NCBI RefSeq assembly: GCF_041897535.1
Contig: NZ_CP169217.1
Span: 3,286,001-3,350,000 of the forward strand
Length of the DNA: 64,000 bases
Reading direction: 5' to 3'
Source of the DNA: Methylomicrobium lacus_A
GTDB taxonomy: Bacteria > Pseudomonadota > Gammaproteobacteria > Methylococcales > Methylomonadaceae
Made by a program: the position numbers and the translations under genes
Shown: piece after piece, positions 1 to 8,795 of the stretch
Numbering within the stretch: position 1 is the first letter of the stretch
How the letters are laid out: each line of letters opens with the position of its first letter
The notes under the pieces: generated by a model
Databases searched by the model: none
What the model saw: the letters and a program-made list of their open reading frames with translations, nothing else
What the model was told of the DNA's origin: nothing

Positions 1-2405
1 TCGGGCGGCGCGCTGCATTCGACCACGAACAGGCATTCGAGCAGGAATTGCCCTGCCTTCAGGCTCGGATGCTTGATCACGTTGATCGAGGCATTGCCGG
101 TCTCGCTCGAAATCACCAGGTCCATCGCGCCCAGCACCATCGGATGCTCCATCGTCAGGAACTGGAAGTCCTCGCGGGCGAGCGCGATCGAACGGTCGAT
201 CGTGATCGTCATGCCGTCTTCGGGCAGGTTCGGAAAATGCGAGATGCGTAAATGCTCGCTCGGTTTGATGATGAAACAGTCGAGCGAATGGAATTCGGTA
301 TCGACGCCGTAGCTTTCGAACACGTCTTCCATGTATTGCCACAGATGGCTTTGCCGTTCGTGGCGCTGCAAGGCGTCGATGTATTGGTCGGCGACTTCCT
401 TGCGGCAGGAGTTCAATTCGAGCAGTTGGTCGCGGCCCTGATGAAGTTCGGCTTCGATTGCGGCGCTGCGCTCGCGGGTATGCGCGATGAAGGCGTCGAG
501 CGGCGCGAAGTCCCTCGCCGCCAGCAGCGAGCTCAACTCGCCCGCGAGTTCGTCGGCGACGTGCTGGGCTGCGGTGTTGTTGTGGCGGAATACGTTCAGG
601 CCTTCATCGTACCAGCGGAACAGCAGTTCCTGTTCGCTGCCGCGCAAATACGGCACATGGATGCGGATGATGTGTTTTTGGCCGATACGGTCGAGACGGC
701 CGATCCGTTGTTGCAGCAAATCCGGGTTGGCTGGCAGGTCCCAGAGGATCAGCTGATGTACGAACTGGAAGTTGCGGCCTTCGCTGCCGATTTCGGAGCA
801 GATCAGCAGGCGCGCCGAGCTTTCCTGATCGGCGAAATAGGCGGCCGCGCGGTCGCGTTCGATGATCGTCATGCCTTCATGAAACACCGCCGCGGCGATG
901 CCGGTGCGGTTTCTGAGCGTCTCTTCCAGATCGATCGCGGTTTGCGCTTCCTTGCAGATCAGCAGCGCCTTGTCGCCGGCGAACTGTCTGATCGTGTCGA
1001 CCAGCCAGGCGAAACGCGGGTCCTGTTCGAGATCGTCCCGGTTTTCCCGGCCCTCCAGCGCATAGCCGTAGCGTTCGCGGTCCGGAAAGCCCTGCACCGT
1101 GTGCCGGGAATTGCGGAACAGGATGCGCCCGGTGCCGTGATGGTCGAGCAAGACGTTGATCAATTGCGCGCGGGCATGCGCGGATTTTTCCGGATGGCTC
1201 AGGTTTTTCAACAGGCCTTCGACATTGTCATCCTTGACCAAGGCCCGCAAGGCAGCGGCGGATTCTTCGGTCAGGGTCCGCTCGGCGAGCAGCGCCTGCG
1301 CCGCCTTCGCGACCGGCTCGAACAGGTGTTCGTCTTCGAGGTAACGGCTGTAGCTGTAGAAACGGTCGGGGTCCAAAAGACGCAGACGCGCGAAGTGGCT
1401 CAGCTTGCCCAATTGTTCGGGCGTCGCGGTCAACAAAATCAGGCTCGGGGTTTGCAGGCCGAGCTGTTCGATGAACAGGTATTCTGGGCTCGGGTGGTCT
1501 TCGCTCCATTCCAGATGGTGCGCCTCGTCGACGATCACCATGTCCCAGCCGGCTTCGAGCGCCTGGCGCTGGCGGTTCGGGTAGCGGCTGAAGAACGACT
1601 GGCTGCACAAGACCAGCTGTTCGTTGACGAACACGTCTTCGTTTTCGCCGGGCTCTTCGCCGGCTTCATCGTCGGCGAGTTCGTTTTCCAGGTTGACGTT
1701 CCGGCAGCGTTCCTCGTCGATGATGCTGAAGCGCAGATTGAAACGGCGCAGCATTTCGACCAGCCATTGATGCAGCAGGGTTTCCGGCACGATGATCAAT
1801 ATCCGGCTCGACAGCCCGTTGATCAGCCGGTGATGCAGAATCATCCCGGCTTCGATCGTTTTGCCGAGGCCGACCTCGTCCGCGAGCATGATGCGCGGCG
1901 CGAGCCGGTTCGCGCATTCGTGCGCGATGTAGATTTGATGCGCGATCAGGCTGGTGCGGCCGCCCATCAGGCCCTTGACCGGCGACTGGTGATGTTCGCG
2001 CAGCCGGCGCCAGGTCTCGTAGCGCAGCGAAAACCAGGAAGGCGGATCGAACTGGCCGGTAAACAAGCGGTCCTGGGGTTTGTTGAACTGAATATGGTGG
2101 TTCAGTTCCATTTCCTCCAGGCGAACTTCCAGTCCGGCCTTGTTTTTACCGATGTAAGTGATCAGGCCGTTGTTTTCGACCAGATGATGAACGGTGATTT
2201 TGGCGCCGTCGATCGCTTCGATCGTGTCGCCGACTGAAAATTTGACCCGTGTCAGCGGCGAGTTGTCGCTCGCATAAATTCTTTTTTCGCCGGTCGCGAG
2301 AAACAGCACGGTGACCCGGTTGTAGGCGGCTTCGAGAATCAGCCCCAGTCCCAATTCCGATTCGGTGTTGCTGATCCAGCGTTGTCCCGGAATGAAATTT
2401 TCCAT
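1..2405 (-). CDS. rapA: RNA polymerase-associated helicase RapA (C-terminus cut by window edge)
   Basis: SNF2-family ATPase that binds RNA polymerase and helps recycle it after transcription. About 801 codons are visible; the family is usually near 960, so roughly the last 150 residues lie outside the window. The N-terminus reads MENFIPGQRWISNTESELG, the usual RapA beginning. A Walker A motif (DEVGLGKTIEAG) sits near residue 180 and a DEAH-type box (VDEAHHLEW) near residue 293, followed by the second helicase lobe. The ATG at 2405 is chosen because it matches the family N-terminus; a longer frame upstream has no similar extension. Transcribed away from the glycine-zipper genes. Confidence 0.9.
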   Translation of the reverse strand, partial: MENFIPGQRWISNTESELGLGLILEAAYNRVTVLFLATGEKRIYASDNSPLTRVKFSVGDTIEAIDGAKITVHHLVENNGLITYIGKNKAGLEVRLEEMELNHHIQFNKPQDRLFTGQFDPPSWFSLRYETWRRLREHHQSPVKGLMGGRTSLIAHQIYIAHECANRLAPRIMLADEVGLGKTIEAGMILHHRLINGLSSRILIIVPETLLHQWLVEMLRRFNLRFSIIDEERCRNVNLENELADDEAGEEPGENEDVFVNEQLVLCSQSFFSRYPNRQRQALEAGWDMVIVDEAHHLEWSEDHPSPEYLFIEQLGLQTPSLILLTATPEQLGKLSHFARLRLLDPDRFYSYSRYLEDEHLFEPVAKAAQALLAERTLTEESAAALRALVKDDNVEGLLKNLSHPEKSAHARAQLINVLLDHHGTGRILFRNSRHTVQGFPDRERYGYALEGRENRDDLEQDPRFAWLVDTIRQFAGDKALLICKEAQTAIDLEETLRNRTGIAAAVFHEGMTIIERDRAAAYFADQESSARLLICSEIGSEGRNFQFVHQLILWDLPANPDLLQQRIGRLDRIGQKHIIRIHVPYLRGSEQELLFRWYDEGLNVFRHNNTAAQHVADELAGELSSLLAARDFAPLDAFIAHTRERSAAIEAELHQGRDQLLELNSCRKEVADQYIDALQRHERQSHLWQYMEDVFESYGVDTEFHSLDCFIIKPSEHLRISHFPNLPEDGMTITIDRSIALAREDFQFLTMEHPMVLGAMDLVISSETGNASINVIKHPSLKAGQFLLECLFVVECSAPP

Positions 2406-2657
2406 TTATCGATTCGCTCATATTTGGTATAGAAGAGGGTGACTATTATAAGCGTTGTATAAGCGTTGTAGAGAAAAGTTACGGGTAAATTATGCTGAAA
2501 TAGGGAGATCGATCAATGTATCCCGAGGCATTACCAGGCATAATTGAGGCGCGGAGGACTGTCCGTTAAGTCTCTGTTCAGTTCATGCGGCATATGCTAT
2601 TCTGGAAAAATAGCTTTAAGGCAGCCATCATCTTTTAACTCACCATCCGAAACGACT

Positions 2658-3005
2658 ATGAAAAAATTACTGATCGCATTACCCCTATTTGCGGTGGCCT
2701 TGTGTTTCGCGGGCGCGGCCGATGCATCCGGCGGCCATGGCAAGCACAAAGGTCATCACAAGCATGGTCACAGTGAGGAGGTCGTGCATTATTATGTGCC
2801 TGTGCAACCTCCTGCTCCGGCCCCCCGTTACTATTCGGCGCCGGCTCCGCAACCTTATCATGCCCCGGATCGCCGCTCGACATCGGGATTGGCGGGCAGT
2901 GTGGTCGGCGGCGCCGTGGGCTATCAGGTCGGCAACGGCAATCCGCTCGCGGCCGGCGTAGGCGCGGCGGCTGGCTCCCTGATCGGCAACGAAATCGGCA
3001 GATAG
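2658..3005 (+). CDS. secreted His-rich glycine-zipper protein, copy 1
   Basis: A 115-residue exported protein of unknown role. A cleavable signal peptide (MKKLLIALPLFAVALCFAGAADA) is followed by a short His/Lys/Gly-rich stretch (GGHGKHKGHHKHGHS), then a Pro/Tyr-rich linker, then a C-terminal glycine zipper (GLAGSVVGGAVGYQVG...AAGSLIGNEIG) of the type found in outer-membrane-associated 2TM proteins. The ATG at 2658 is used because it begins the signal peptide; the frame is open further upstream without a plausible start. It is a tandem paralogue of the gene at 3212. Metal binding by the His-rich part is inference. Confidence 0.8.
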   Translation: MKKLLIALPLFAVALCFAGAADASGGHGKHKGHHKHGHSEEVVHYYVPVQPPAPAPRYYSAPAPQPYHAPDRRSTSGLAGSVVGGAVGYQVGNGNPLAAGVGAAAGSLIGNEIGR

Positions 3006-3211
3006 CCTTGATTGATACGGGTTTCCGGGGTAACAGCCGGGAACCCGTGAAGCTTCCGCCGGGGCGAAAAAATCGATTTTTCAGTAACTCCGGCTCCGAT
3101 CAAATTATCTTTTTCGTTAAGGCATCATTCAGTTACAGCATGCATAATTTAGCCAACAAAAAAGATTGCAGTTTATTTTTAACGTTTGATCAACATCATA
3201 GAGAACGATTT

Positions 3212-3613
3212 ATGAAAAAATCATTGTTATTCATCTCCTTGGCGGTTGGTGCAATGATGCTTCCGGGGGTTTCCCTGGCCGACGGCTGGGGACACCACCA
3301 TGGTCATGGCTGGGGGCACCACCATCATCATGACCATCATGTCGATTATTACCCGGCTCCTGAAGTGCACTATTACTACCCGCAGCCGGTCGTAAGCTAT
3401 TATGCGCCGCCACCGCCGCCTGTGGTTTATCAGGCGCCGCCTCCGCCACCACCGGTCTCGTATTATCCCGGCGGTCGGCCGTCCACGAACGGCTTGGCGG
3501 GTGGAGTCATCGGTAGTGCGTTGGGTTATCAGTTCGGTTCGGGCGATCCCCTGGCGGCCGGCATCGGCGCCGCGGCCGGCTCCTATCTGGGCAATGGCTT
3601 CGGCGGTTACTAA
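3212..3613 (+). CDS. secreted His-rich glycine-zipper protein, copy 2
   Basis: A 133-residue paralogue of the preceding gene with the same plan: signal peptide (MKKSLLFISLAVGAMMLPGVSLA), a very His-rich segment (about residues 24-43), a Tyr/Pro-rich linker with runs of prolines, and a glycine zipper ending GAAAGSYLGNGFGGY. The C-terminal 45 residues align closely with copy 1 (STNGLAGGVIGSALGYQFG against STSGLAGSVVGGAVGYQVG). A terminator hairpin follows at 3648. Likely envelope protein; specific function unknown. Confidence 0.8.
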   Translation: MKKSLLFISLAVGAMMLPGVSLADGWGHHHGHGWGHHHHHDHHVDYYPAPEVHYYYPQPVVSYYAPPPPPVVYQAPPPPPPVSYYPGGRPSTNGLAGGVIGSALGYQFGSGDPLAAGIGAAAGSYLGNGFGGY

Positions 3614-3647
3614 GCGCCAATTTTCTCTTCGGTTTCTCAAGCAGACA

Positions 3648-3690
3648 TCAAGACCTCTCGCCGTCGGCGGGCAGGTCTTGAGTTTTTTCG
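3648..3690 (+). terminator. rho-independent terminator after the glycine-zipper pair
   Basis: Inverted repeat TCAAGACCT (3648-3656) and AGGTCTTGA (3673-3681) with a GC-rich inner loop, followed by a run of T. It ends the transcript of the upstream gene before the lipoprotein gene. Confidence 0.75.
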
Positions 3691-3797
3691 CGCCTCCATG
3701 CGTCGGCTTTAGCGAGCCGGCGTAGTCAAAGCGGAAAATTGCATTACACTTTAAGCCGTGTTGTTCATTTGTTTTCAACCGGTTTAGAGTGGATGTC

Positions 3798-4508
3798 ATG
3801 GCTATCTTTCCGCGTCTTGTCACAATCCTGCTGTTTTTATCGGCTGCCGGCTGCGCCAGGACTTACCAGGCCCGCTATGTCGATACCAGCGATTTTCTGA
3901 GCGATTATTCGATTCTGAAGGAAGATCGCGACGATGATGCCTTGTTGAGTTACTGGAAACAGGGCGCGGATTGGTCGCATTACAAGAAAATCATCGTCGC
4001 CCCGGTCCTGATCCGTAAAACCAAGGATTCCGGTTTGAACGACAGGCCGCAGATTGAAAGCAGCCGGCTGAAGGAATTGTTCGAATACCGGGTGCGCGAA
4101 GCGCTGAAAAAGGACTTCAAATTGGTCACTAAGCCGGGGCCGGATACGTTGCGGGTGCAGTTGGCGATTACCGACGCGGAAACCTCGACCTTGTTGTTGG
4201 ATCAGTTCACCACGCTTTACCCTTCGGCGCGCGCGTCATCGTTGTTGAAGCATCTGGTTTTGGGCACCGAGTCGTTTGTCGGCAAGGCCAGCATCGAAAG
4301 AAAAGTGACCGATTCGACGACCGGCGAATTGCTGATGGCCTCGGCCGACTGCCGGGCTGGCGGCAAAACCTTGGCGGGATCATTCAATGATTGGGATGAT
4401 GTCGAGCAGGCTTATCTATACTGGGCTCAACAATTGAGTTATCAGCTTTGCGAGAAGGCGGGGAATCCTAATTGCCAGGCGCCGGATGATTCGTTGTTTG
4501 GCTTCTAA
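3798..4508 (+). CDS. lipoprotein, DUF3313-like
   Basis: A 236-residue predicted lipoprotein. The N-terminus MAIFPRLVTILLFLSAAGC ends in a lipobox cysteine, so the mature protein would be lipid-anchored. The body contains FLSDYSILKEDRDDDALLSYWKQGADWSHYKKI, a pattern I associate with the DUF3313 family of small outer-membrane lipoproteins of unknown function. The ATG at 3798 is preferred over the in-frame GTG at 3789 because it begins the signal peptide directly and leaves room for the ribosome site GAGTGG. A terminator follows at 4550. Confidence 0.7.
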   Translation: MAIFPRLVTILLFLSAAGCARTYQARYVDTSDFLSDYSILKEDRDDDALLSYWKQGADWSHYKKIIVAPVLIRKTKDSGLNDRPQIESSRLKELFEYRVREALKKDFKLVTKPGPDTLRVQLAITDAETSTLLLDQFTTLYPSARASSLLKHLVLGTESFVGKASIERKVTDSTTGELLMASADCRAGGKTLAGSFNDWDDVEQAYLYWAQQLSYQLCEKAGNPNCQAPDDSLFGF

Positions 4509-4549
4509 GATTTTGGCGGGACTTTAGAGAACAGTGTCTTTTGAAAAAA

Positions 4550-4592
4550 GGGGCTTTAACTGCGACCAAACGCGGTTAAAGCCCCCTTTTTT
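4550..4592 (+). terminator. rho-independent terminator
   Basis: GGGGCTTTAAC and GTTAAAGCCCC form an 11-bp stem around a 13-base loop, then TTTTTTT. It lies between the lipoprotein gene and the convergent gene at 4615-4929 and may serve both, since A-runs precede it. Confidence 0.9.
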
Positions 4593-4614
4593 TGTCGGAT
4601 GCGGATAAAACGGC

Positions 4615-4929
4615 TTATTCGTTTTCCAGGTCGCTCAAAAACATATCCTGAATCAGGTTCCGCTCGCCATGGGTCAGCTTGAAGCGCGCATATTGGGTGC
4701 CGGGCGGCAAAATTTCATGGCCTTGCTGTGCGTCGGATACGGGGTTTCTGCGATCCTTCTGGCGCCTTTCCGCTTTGCGGCGGTTCAATTTGGCAAATGT
4801 CGATTCTCTGCCTGCTATTTTTTCCTGCAACTCGGCCGCGCTGAATTGACTGGAGGCGCTCCGGCGATCCTCATTTGGGCGCGTATCGGAGGCGCGCCGC
4901 ACGTTTTTGCGTAAATTGATGATATTCAT
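4615..4929 (-). CDS. hypothetical protein, highly charged
   Basis: A 104-residue protein I do not recognise. It is rich in Arg, Lys, Glu and Asp, with no signal peptide or membrane segment. Near residue 52 it contains RRKAERRQKDRR, a basic pattern seen in many small uncharacterised proteobacterial proteins. It stands alone between convergent and divergent genes. The frame is supported by its length and a normal ATG start, but not by any domain. Confidence 0.5.
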   Translation of the reverse strand: MNIINLRKNVRRASDTRPNEDRRSASSQFSAAELQEKIAGRESTFAKLNRRKAERRQKDRRNPVSDAQQGHEILPPGTQYARFKLTHGERNLIQDMFLSDLENE

Positions 4930-5061
4930 TGTGTGAGTGACTCTGGTTGGTGATGGCGGTATTTTGACCTAAAAATGCTGCGATTGGCATTTTTTCCATT
5001 GACTAACTATAGAATAAAAACCGCCCGGATTCTATAGGTATATTTTTCACATTATTAGGAA

Positions 5062-5670
5062 TCATCGGTCACCGAAGGAAGCAGCCAGACGCCTCAAGGC
5101 GTCGCCTCCGTTATTGAACAGCGGCCAGCCGTCGCCGGGCAAGACGGTTGTGATGCCGGGCAGGGCGGCCATTCGTTTGGCCGAGGCAATGGCCCGGTTT
5201 TTGTCCTGCAATTTGGCATCCGGCAGCAGGCATAATTCGCCGCCGACATGGCAGCGGATCAGGTCGCCGGTGATCAGGGTATCGTTTTCGAGCAGCAGCG
5301 CCAGTTCGCCGGGCGTTTTCGAGCCGGCCAGGTGGAAGGCGGTCAATCCGGGCACGATGTCTGCATCGCCGTCGAGCCAAACGTCGCAGGCAAACGGGAT
5401 CAGGTCCCTATCGCCCGCCGGTCCGTACAATTTGGCGCCGTTGTCCTGGGCAAGCGGCCAGCTGGCGCGAGTGTGATCGGCATTGGTGATCACGATGTAT
5501 TCCGCGCCGCCCAAGGCGCGTAAATGGGCGCTATCATGCTCGGATAGAGGCAATGGGTCGATCAACACATTGCCTTCGGGGCGGACCCACAGCACGCTGT
5601 GAAAATCCAGGTTGCGTTCCTCGTTGAAGACCGACCAGCCGAATAGCTCTTTGCGATGGAGTTGTTTCAT
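5062..5670 (-). CDS. metallo-beta-lactamase-fold-like protein with degenerate metal site
   Basis: A 202-residue protein with the outline of the metallo-hydrolase fold: VLWVRPEGNVLIDPLPLSEHD at the front, IVITNADHTRASW where active members carry HxHxDH, FHLAGSKTPGELALLL and DTLITGDLIRCH at the third metal region, and VLPGDGWPLFN at the end. The first two histidines of HxHxDH are replaced (TNADH), so a full dinuclear metal site is unlikely. Hydrolase activity is therefore uncertain. It is upstream of convergent genes and has no operon partner. Confidence 0.6.
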   Translation of the reverse strand: MKQLHRKELFGWSVFNEERNLDFHSVLWVRPEGNVLIDPLPLSEHDSAHLRALGGAEYIVITNADHTRASWPLAQDNGAKLYGPAGDRDLIPFACDVWLDGDADIVPGLTAFHLAGSKTPGELALLLENDTLITGDLIRCHVGGELCLLPDAKLQDKNRAIASAKRMAALPGITTVLPGDGWPLFNNGGDALRRLAASFGDR

Positions 5671-5696
5671 GGTTGCGTTTCCGGTGGATTAGAGCA

Positions 5697-5891
5697 TCAT
5701 TGCTCGGCGTGGGGGTATTGCTGGCGCCGCTTTTCCGTTTGCAGCAGAATGGCCGCTCGTGCGGCCGGGTCCATTTGTCTCCAGCCTTTGATTTCGTCGA
5801 GCGTGCGAAAACAGCCTACGCAGAGATTGCTTTGGTCAAGACAACAGACGTTGACGCAAGGCGAGGCGGGTGCTTCCTGGCAAGAGTTCAT
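5697..5891 (-). CDS. DUF1289 small cysteine-rich protein
   Basis: A 64-residue protein (start MNSCQEAPASPC). It shows the DUF1289 pattern SPCVNVCCLDQSNLCVGC, then RTLDEIKGW and a conserved Met-Asp. The clustered cysteines suggest metal or Fe-S binding, which is inferred. The ATG at 5891 is chosen because DUF1289 proteins begin shortly before the SPC motif; the longer frame to 5999 runs into the end of ypjD. It lies 35 bases downstream of ypjD and is probably cotranscribed. Confidence 0.75.
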   Translation of the reverse strand: MNSCQEAPASPCVNVCCLDQSNLCVGCFRTLDEIKGWRQMDPAARAAILLQTEKRRQQYPHAEQ

Positions 5892-5926
5892 AGTATTTCG
5901 GGGTTGTTGTGAAAAGGGACGCGGCA

Positions 5927-6721
5927 TCAGCGGTGCAAAATCAGTTCCAAAACCAGCTTGCTGCCGAAATAGGCGAGCAGCAGCGACAGAAAACCGCACA
6001 GCGTCAATTTAATCGCGGTCCGTCCGCGCCAGCCATAGCGGATGCGGCCGAGGATCAGGCCGGAGAAATTGATCCAGGCCAGAATCGACAGCACCGTCTT
6101 GTGCACGAGATGCTGGGCGAACAAATCTTCGACGAAAATAAAGCCGCTGATCAGCGAAATCGTCAAAAAAAACAAACCGGCGCTGAGCATCTGAAACAGC
6201 AGCGATTCCATCGTCTGCAACGGCGGCAGCGATTGAATATAGCGTTTCGGCGGGTGGCTGCGCAATTGCTGATCCTGAACCGCGAGCAATATCGCCTGCA
6301 ATGCGGCGATGTTCAGCAGGCTGAACGCGATGATCGAGGTCAGGATGTGCGTGCTCATCTGCCAGTTATGAATGTGCAAGGGGTGCGGCTTTTCGGAAAA
6401 ACTCAAATCCAGCCCGAGCATCAGGGCAGTGATCGGAAACAGAATCACGCCGAGTTTTTCGACCGGCTTGTTGAGGGTCGCAATCAACAGCAGCAGGGCG
6501 ACGATCATCGACACCAAGGAGGCGGTGCTGAAAAAGCTGAAATTAAACCCCTGGTAGCGTGTGAAATTGACCGCGATATAGGCGAAATGCGCAATGACCG
6601 CGATCCAGCCGGGCGACAGCGGCGCTTTTTCGCTCCGATGCTTATGAAAATGCCGGGCAATCAACAGCGCATTGCAGACATAGGCGCCGATGGCAAGAAG
6701 AGCAAGCTGGATAGTGGTCAT
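5927..6721 (-). CDS. ypjD: YpjD/CcsA-type inner membrane protein (cytochrome c assembly family)
   Basis: A 264-residue polytopic membrane protein, about eight hydrophobic segments, matching the length of E. coli YpjD. It belongs to the CcsA/CcmC haem-handling superfamily; conserved histidines are visible in NWQMSTHILTSII and in FAQHLVHKTVLSILAW. Its position divergent from ffh is the same as in many gammaproteobacteria. The ATG at 6721 begins MTTIQLALLAIGAY; longer upstream starts would add a hydrophilic extension. Confidence 0.85.
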   Translation of the reverse strand: MTTIQLALLAIGAYVCNALLIARHFHKHRSEKAPLSPGWIAVIAHFAYIAVNFTRYQGFNFSFFSTASLVSMIVALLLLIATLNKPVEKLGVILFPITALMLGLDLSFSEKPHPLHIHNWQMSTHILTSIIAFSLLNIAALQAILLAVQDQQLRSHPPKRYIQSLPPLQTMESLLFQMLSAGLFFLTISLISGFIFVEDLFAQHLVHKTVLSILAWINFSGLILGRIRYGWRGRTAIKLTLCGFLSLLLAYFGSKLVLELILHR

Positions 6722-6923
6722 TAAACAATTTCGTGGTCGAAAATGGGCTTGATTTGGATCGATGACGCGGCTTTGAACGCGGCTCGCGCCTGCCATTGTC
6801 TCTGAGAAAAACGGTGAAGATTACAGGACCGCTCAAGGTATGTTAGTATAGCCTGTTAGCGTGTCCTGATCCTAGCGCATTTGCGCGGGTCTAGTTTTCC
6901 TTGTCACCCAATAAGTTTACGCC

Positions 6924-8282
6924 ATGTTTGATAATTTAACCGATCGATTAAGTGATACCCTCAAAAAACTGAAAGGCCAGGGTCGCCTGACCGAGGACAA
7001 CATCAAGGAAACCCTGCGCGAAGTGCGCATGGCCTTGCTGGAAGCCGATGTCGCCTTGCCTGTGGTGACTGATTTTATCGATCGCGTGAGAGCCGGCGCC
7101 TTGGGCAAGACCGTACAAAGCAGTCTGACGCCGGGTCAGGCGATGGTCAAGCTGGTGCAGTCCGAGTTGGTCAAGGTGATGGGTGAGCGCAACGAAGCGC
7201 TGAACCTGCGCACCACGCCGCCGGCGATCGTGCTGATGGCGGGCTTGCAGGGCGCCGGTAAAACCACTACGGTCGCCAAACTGGGCCGTTGGCTGAAGGA
7301 AAACCAAAAGAAAAAAGTCGGCGTGGTCAGTGCCGACGTTTACCGTCCGGCCGCGATCAAGCAGCTGGAAACGCTCGCGCAAGATCTGAACCTGACATTT
7401 TTCCCGAGCGACTCCAGCCAGAAACCGATCGATATTGCCAATGCCGCGATCGACGCCGCGAAGCGTAAATTTATAGACGTGTTGATCATCGATACCGCGG
7501 GCCGCCTGCACATCGATGACGAGATGATGGGCGAGATCAAGGAACTGCATGCCGCGGTCAAGCCGATCGAAACCTTGTTCGTGGTCGACAGCATGACCGG
7601 TCAGGACGCCGCGATTACCGCAAAAGCATTCAACGACGCCTTGCCGTTGACCGGCGTGATCTTGACCAAGGCCGACGGCGACGCGCGTGGCGGGGCGGCG
7701 TTGTCGATCCGCCACATCACCGGCAAGCCGATCAAGTTCATCGGGGTCGGCGAAAAAGCCGACGCGCTCGAGCCTTTCCATCCGGACCGGATGGCTTCCC
7801 GTATTCTCGGCATGGGCGACGTGCTCACGTTGATCGAGGAAATCGAGCAGAAAGTCGATAAGGAAAAAGCGCAAAAGCTGGTCCGCAAGATTCAAAAAGG
7901 CAAGGGCTTCGACCTGGAAGACTTCCGCGAACAGCTGGTCGAAATGCAAAACATGGGCGGCGTCGGCACGATGCTCGACAAGCTGCCGGGCATGAACACG
8001 GTGCCGAAAGAAGTCAGAGAGAAAGTCAACGACAAGGAATTGGCCCGCCAGATCGCGGTGATCAATTCGATGACGCCGCAAGAACGCCGTTTCCCCGACC
8101 TGATCAAAGGCAGCCGCAAAAAACGGATCGCCGACGGCTGCGGCCAGGATTTGAACGCGGTCAACCGGATGCTGAAGCAGTTCATGATGATGGAAAAAAT
8201 GATGAAGAAGCTGAAGGCCGGCGGCAACATGGCGAACATGATCCGCGGCATCAAGAGCAACGTGCGCGGCTTGCGGCGCTGA
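6924..8282 (+). CDS. ffh: signal recognition particle GTPase Ffh
   Basis: 452-residue SRP54 protein that binds signal peptides emerging from the ribosome and, with 4.5S RNA and FtsY, delivers nascent membrane proteins to the translocon. The N domain is followed by the GTPase: P-loop GLQGAGKTTT near residue 108, DTAGR near 190, TKADGDARGGA near 248. The methionine-rich M domain occupies the last 150 residues (MLKQFMMMEKMMKKL). Length and motifs are complete. Divergent from ypjD and upstream of the rpsP operon. Confidence 0.98.
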   Translation: MFDNLTDRLSDTLKKLKGQGRLTEDNIKETLREVRMALLEADVALPVVTDFIDRVRAGALGKTVQSSLTPGQAMVKLVQSELVKVMGERNEALNLRTTPPAIVLMAGLQGAGKTTTVAKLGRWLKENQKKKVGVVSADVYRPAAIKQLETLAQDLNLTFFPSDSSQKPIDIANAAIDAAKRKFIDVLIIDTAGRLHIDDEMMGEIKELHAAVKPIETLFVVDSMTGQDAAITAKAFNDALPLTGVILTKADGDARGGAALSIRHITGKPIKFIGVGEKADALEPFHPDRMASRILGMGDVLTLIEEIEQKVDKEKAQKLVRKIQKGKGFDLEDFREQLVEMQNMGGVGTMLDKLPGMNTVPKEVREKVNDKELARQIAVINSMTPQERRFPDLIKGSRKKRIADGCGQDLNAVNRMLKQFMMMEKMMKKLKAGGNMANMIRGIKSNVRGLRR

Positions 8283-8293
8283 GGTTTGAAAAT

Positions 8294-8355
8294 CCTCTCC
8301 CTCCGGGAGAGGGCAGGGTGAGGGCGATCGAAATGGCTTATGTCATTTTGATCGC
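8294..8355. repeat. double-hairpin intergenic repeat
   Basis: CCTCTCCC and GGGAGAGG pair around TCC (8294-8312), and a second hairpin of GCGATC-AAATG with CATTTTGATCGC lies at 8323-8355. The composition resembles dispersed palindromic repeats found between genes; it may also act as a terminator or 3' end stabiliser for ffh. Confidence 0.5.
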
Positions 8356-8464
8356 TTGCTTCCTGGAGAGGGAAAAGGCTTTGTCCGCCGCTTTCTGCTT
8401 CATCCCGGCCCACAACCGCCAAGCAACAAAATCAATAAACCCTAATTTTGTGTCGATTCAGCGC

Positions 8465-8492
8465 TTTACATATCAGTAAAATCGCGTAGAAT
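8465..8492 (+). promoter_or_regulatory. sigma-70-type promoter for the rpsP operon
   Basis: TTTACA (8465-8470), a 16-base spacer, and TAGAAT (8487-8492), 44 bases before the rpsP start. Confidence 0.6.
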
Positions 8493-8535
8493 AGGCAGAT
8501 TAATTTTTTTGAATTAAATGTTTTGAGGAACTTTA

Positions 8536-8787
8536 ATGGTAACCATTCGCCTTACTAGAACTGGCGCGAAAAATCGTCCTTTTTACCACGTCATCGTTGC
8601 CGACAGCAGAAGCGGCCGTGACGGCCGTTACATTGAGCGCGTCGGCTTCTTCAACCCGCTGGCTCGCGGCAGCGAAGTCAGACTGCGTCTGGACAGCGAA
8701 CGCGTCGAATACTGGAAATCCAATGGCGCGCAGCCTTCCGACCGCGTTGCAAGACTGATCAAAGACGCGGCTAAGGCAACCGCCTAA
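8536..8787 (+). CDS. rpsP: 30S ribosomal protein S16
   Basis: 83-residue small-subunit protein. It starts MVTIRLTRTGAKNRPFYHVIVADSRSGRDGR, the family hallmark, and has GFFNPLA and the RVARLIKDA end. A ribosome site (GAGGAA) precedes the ATG. First gene of the rpsP-rimM-trmD-rplS operon. Confidence 0.98.
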   Translation: MVTIRLTRTGAKNRPFYHVIVADSRSGRDGRYIERVGFFNPLARGSEVRLRLDSERVEYWKSNGAQPSDRVARLIKDAAKATA

Positions 8788-8795
8788 ACCCAGTT

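Noticed and set aside
252..2237. 661-codon open frame on the + strand
   Set aside because: Shadow of rapA on the opposite strand; no domain or start, and composition mirrors the minus-strand gene.
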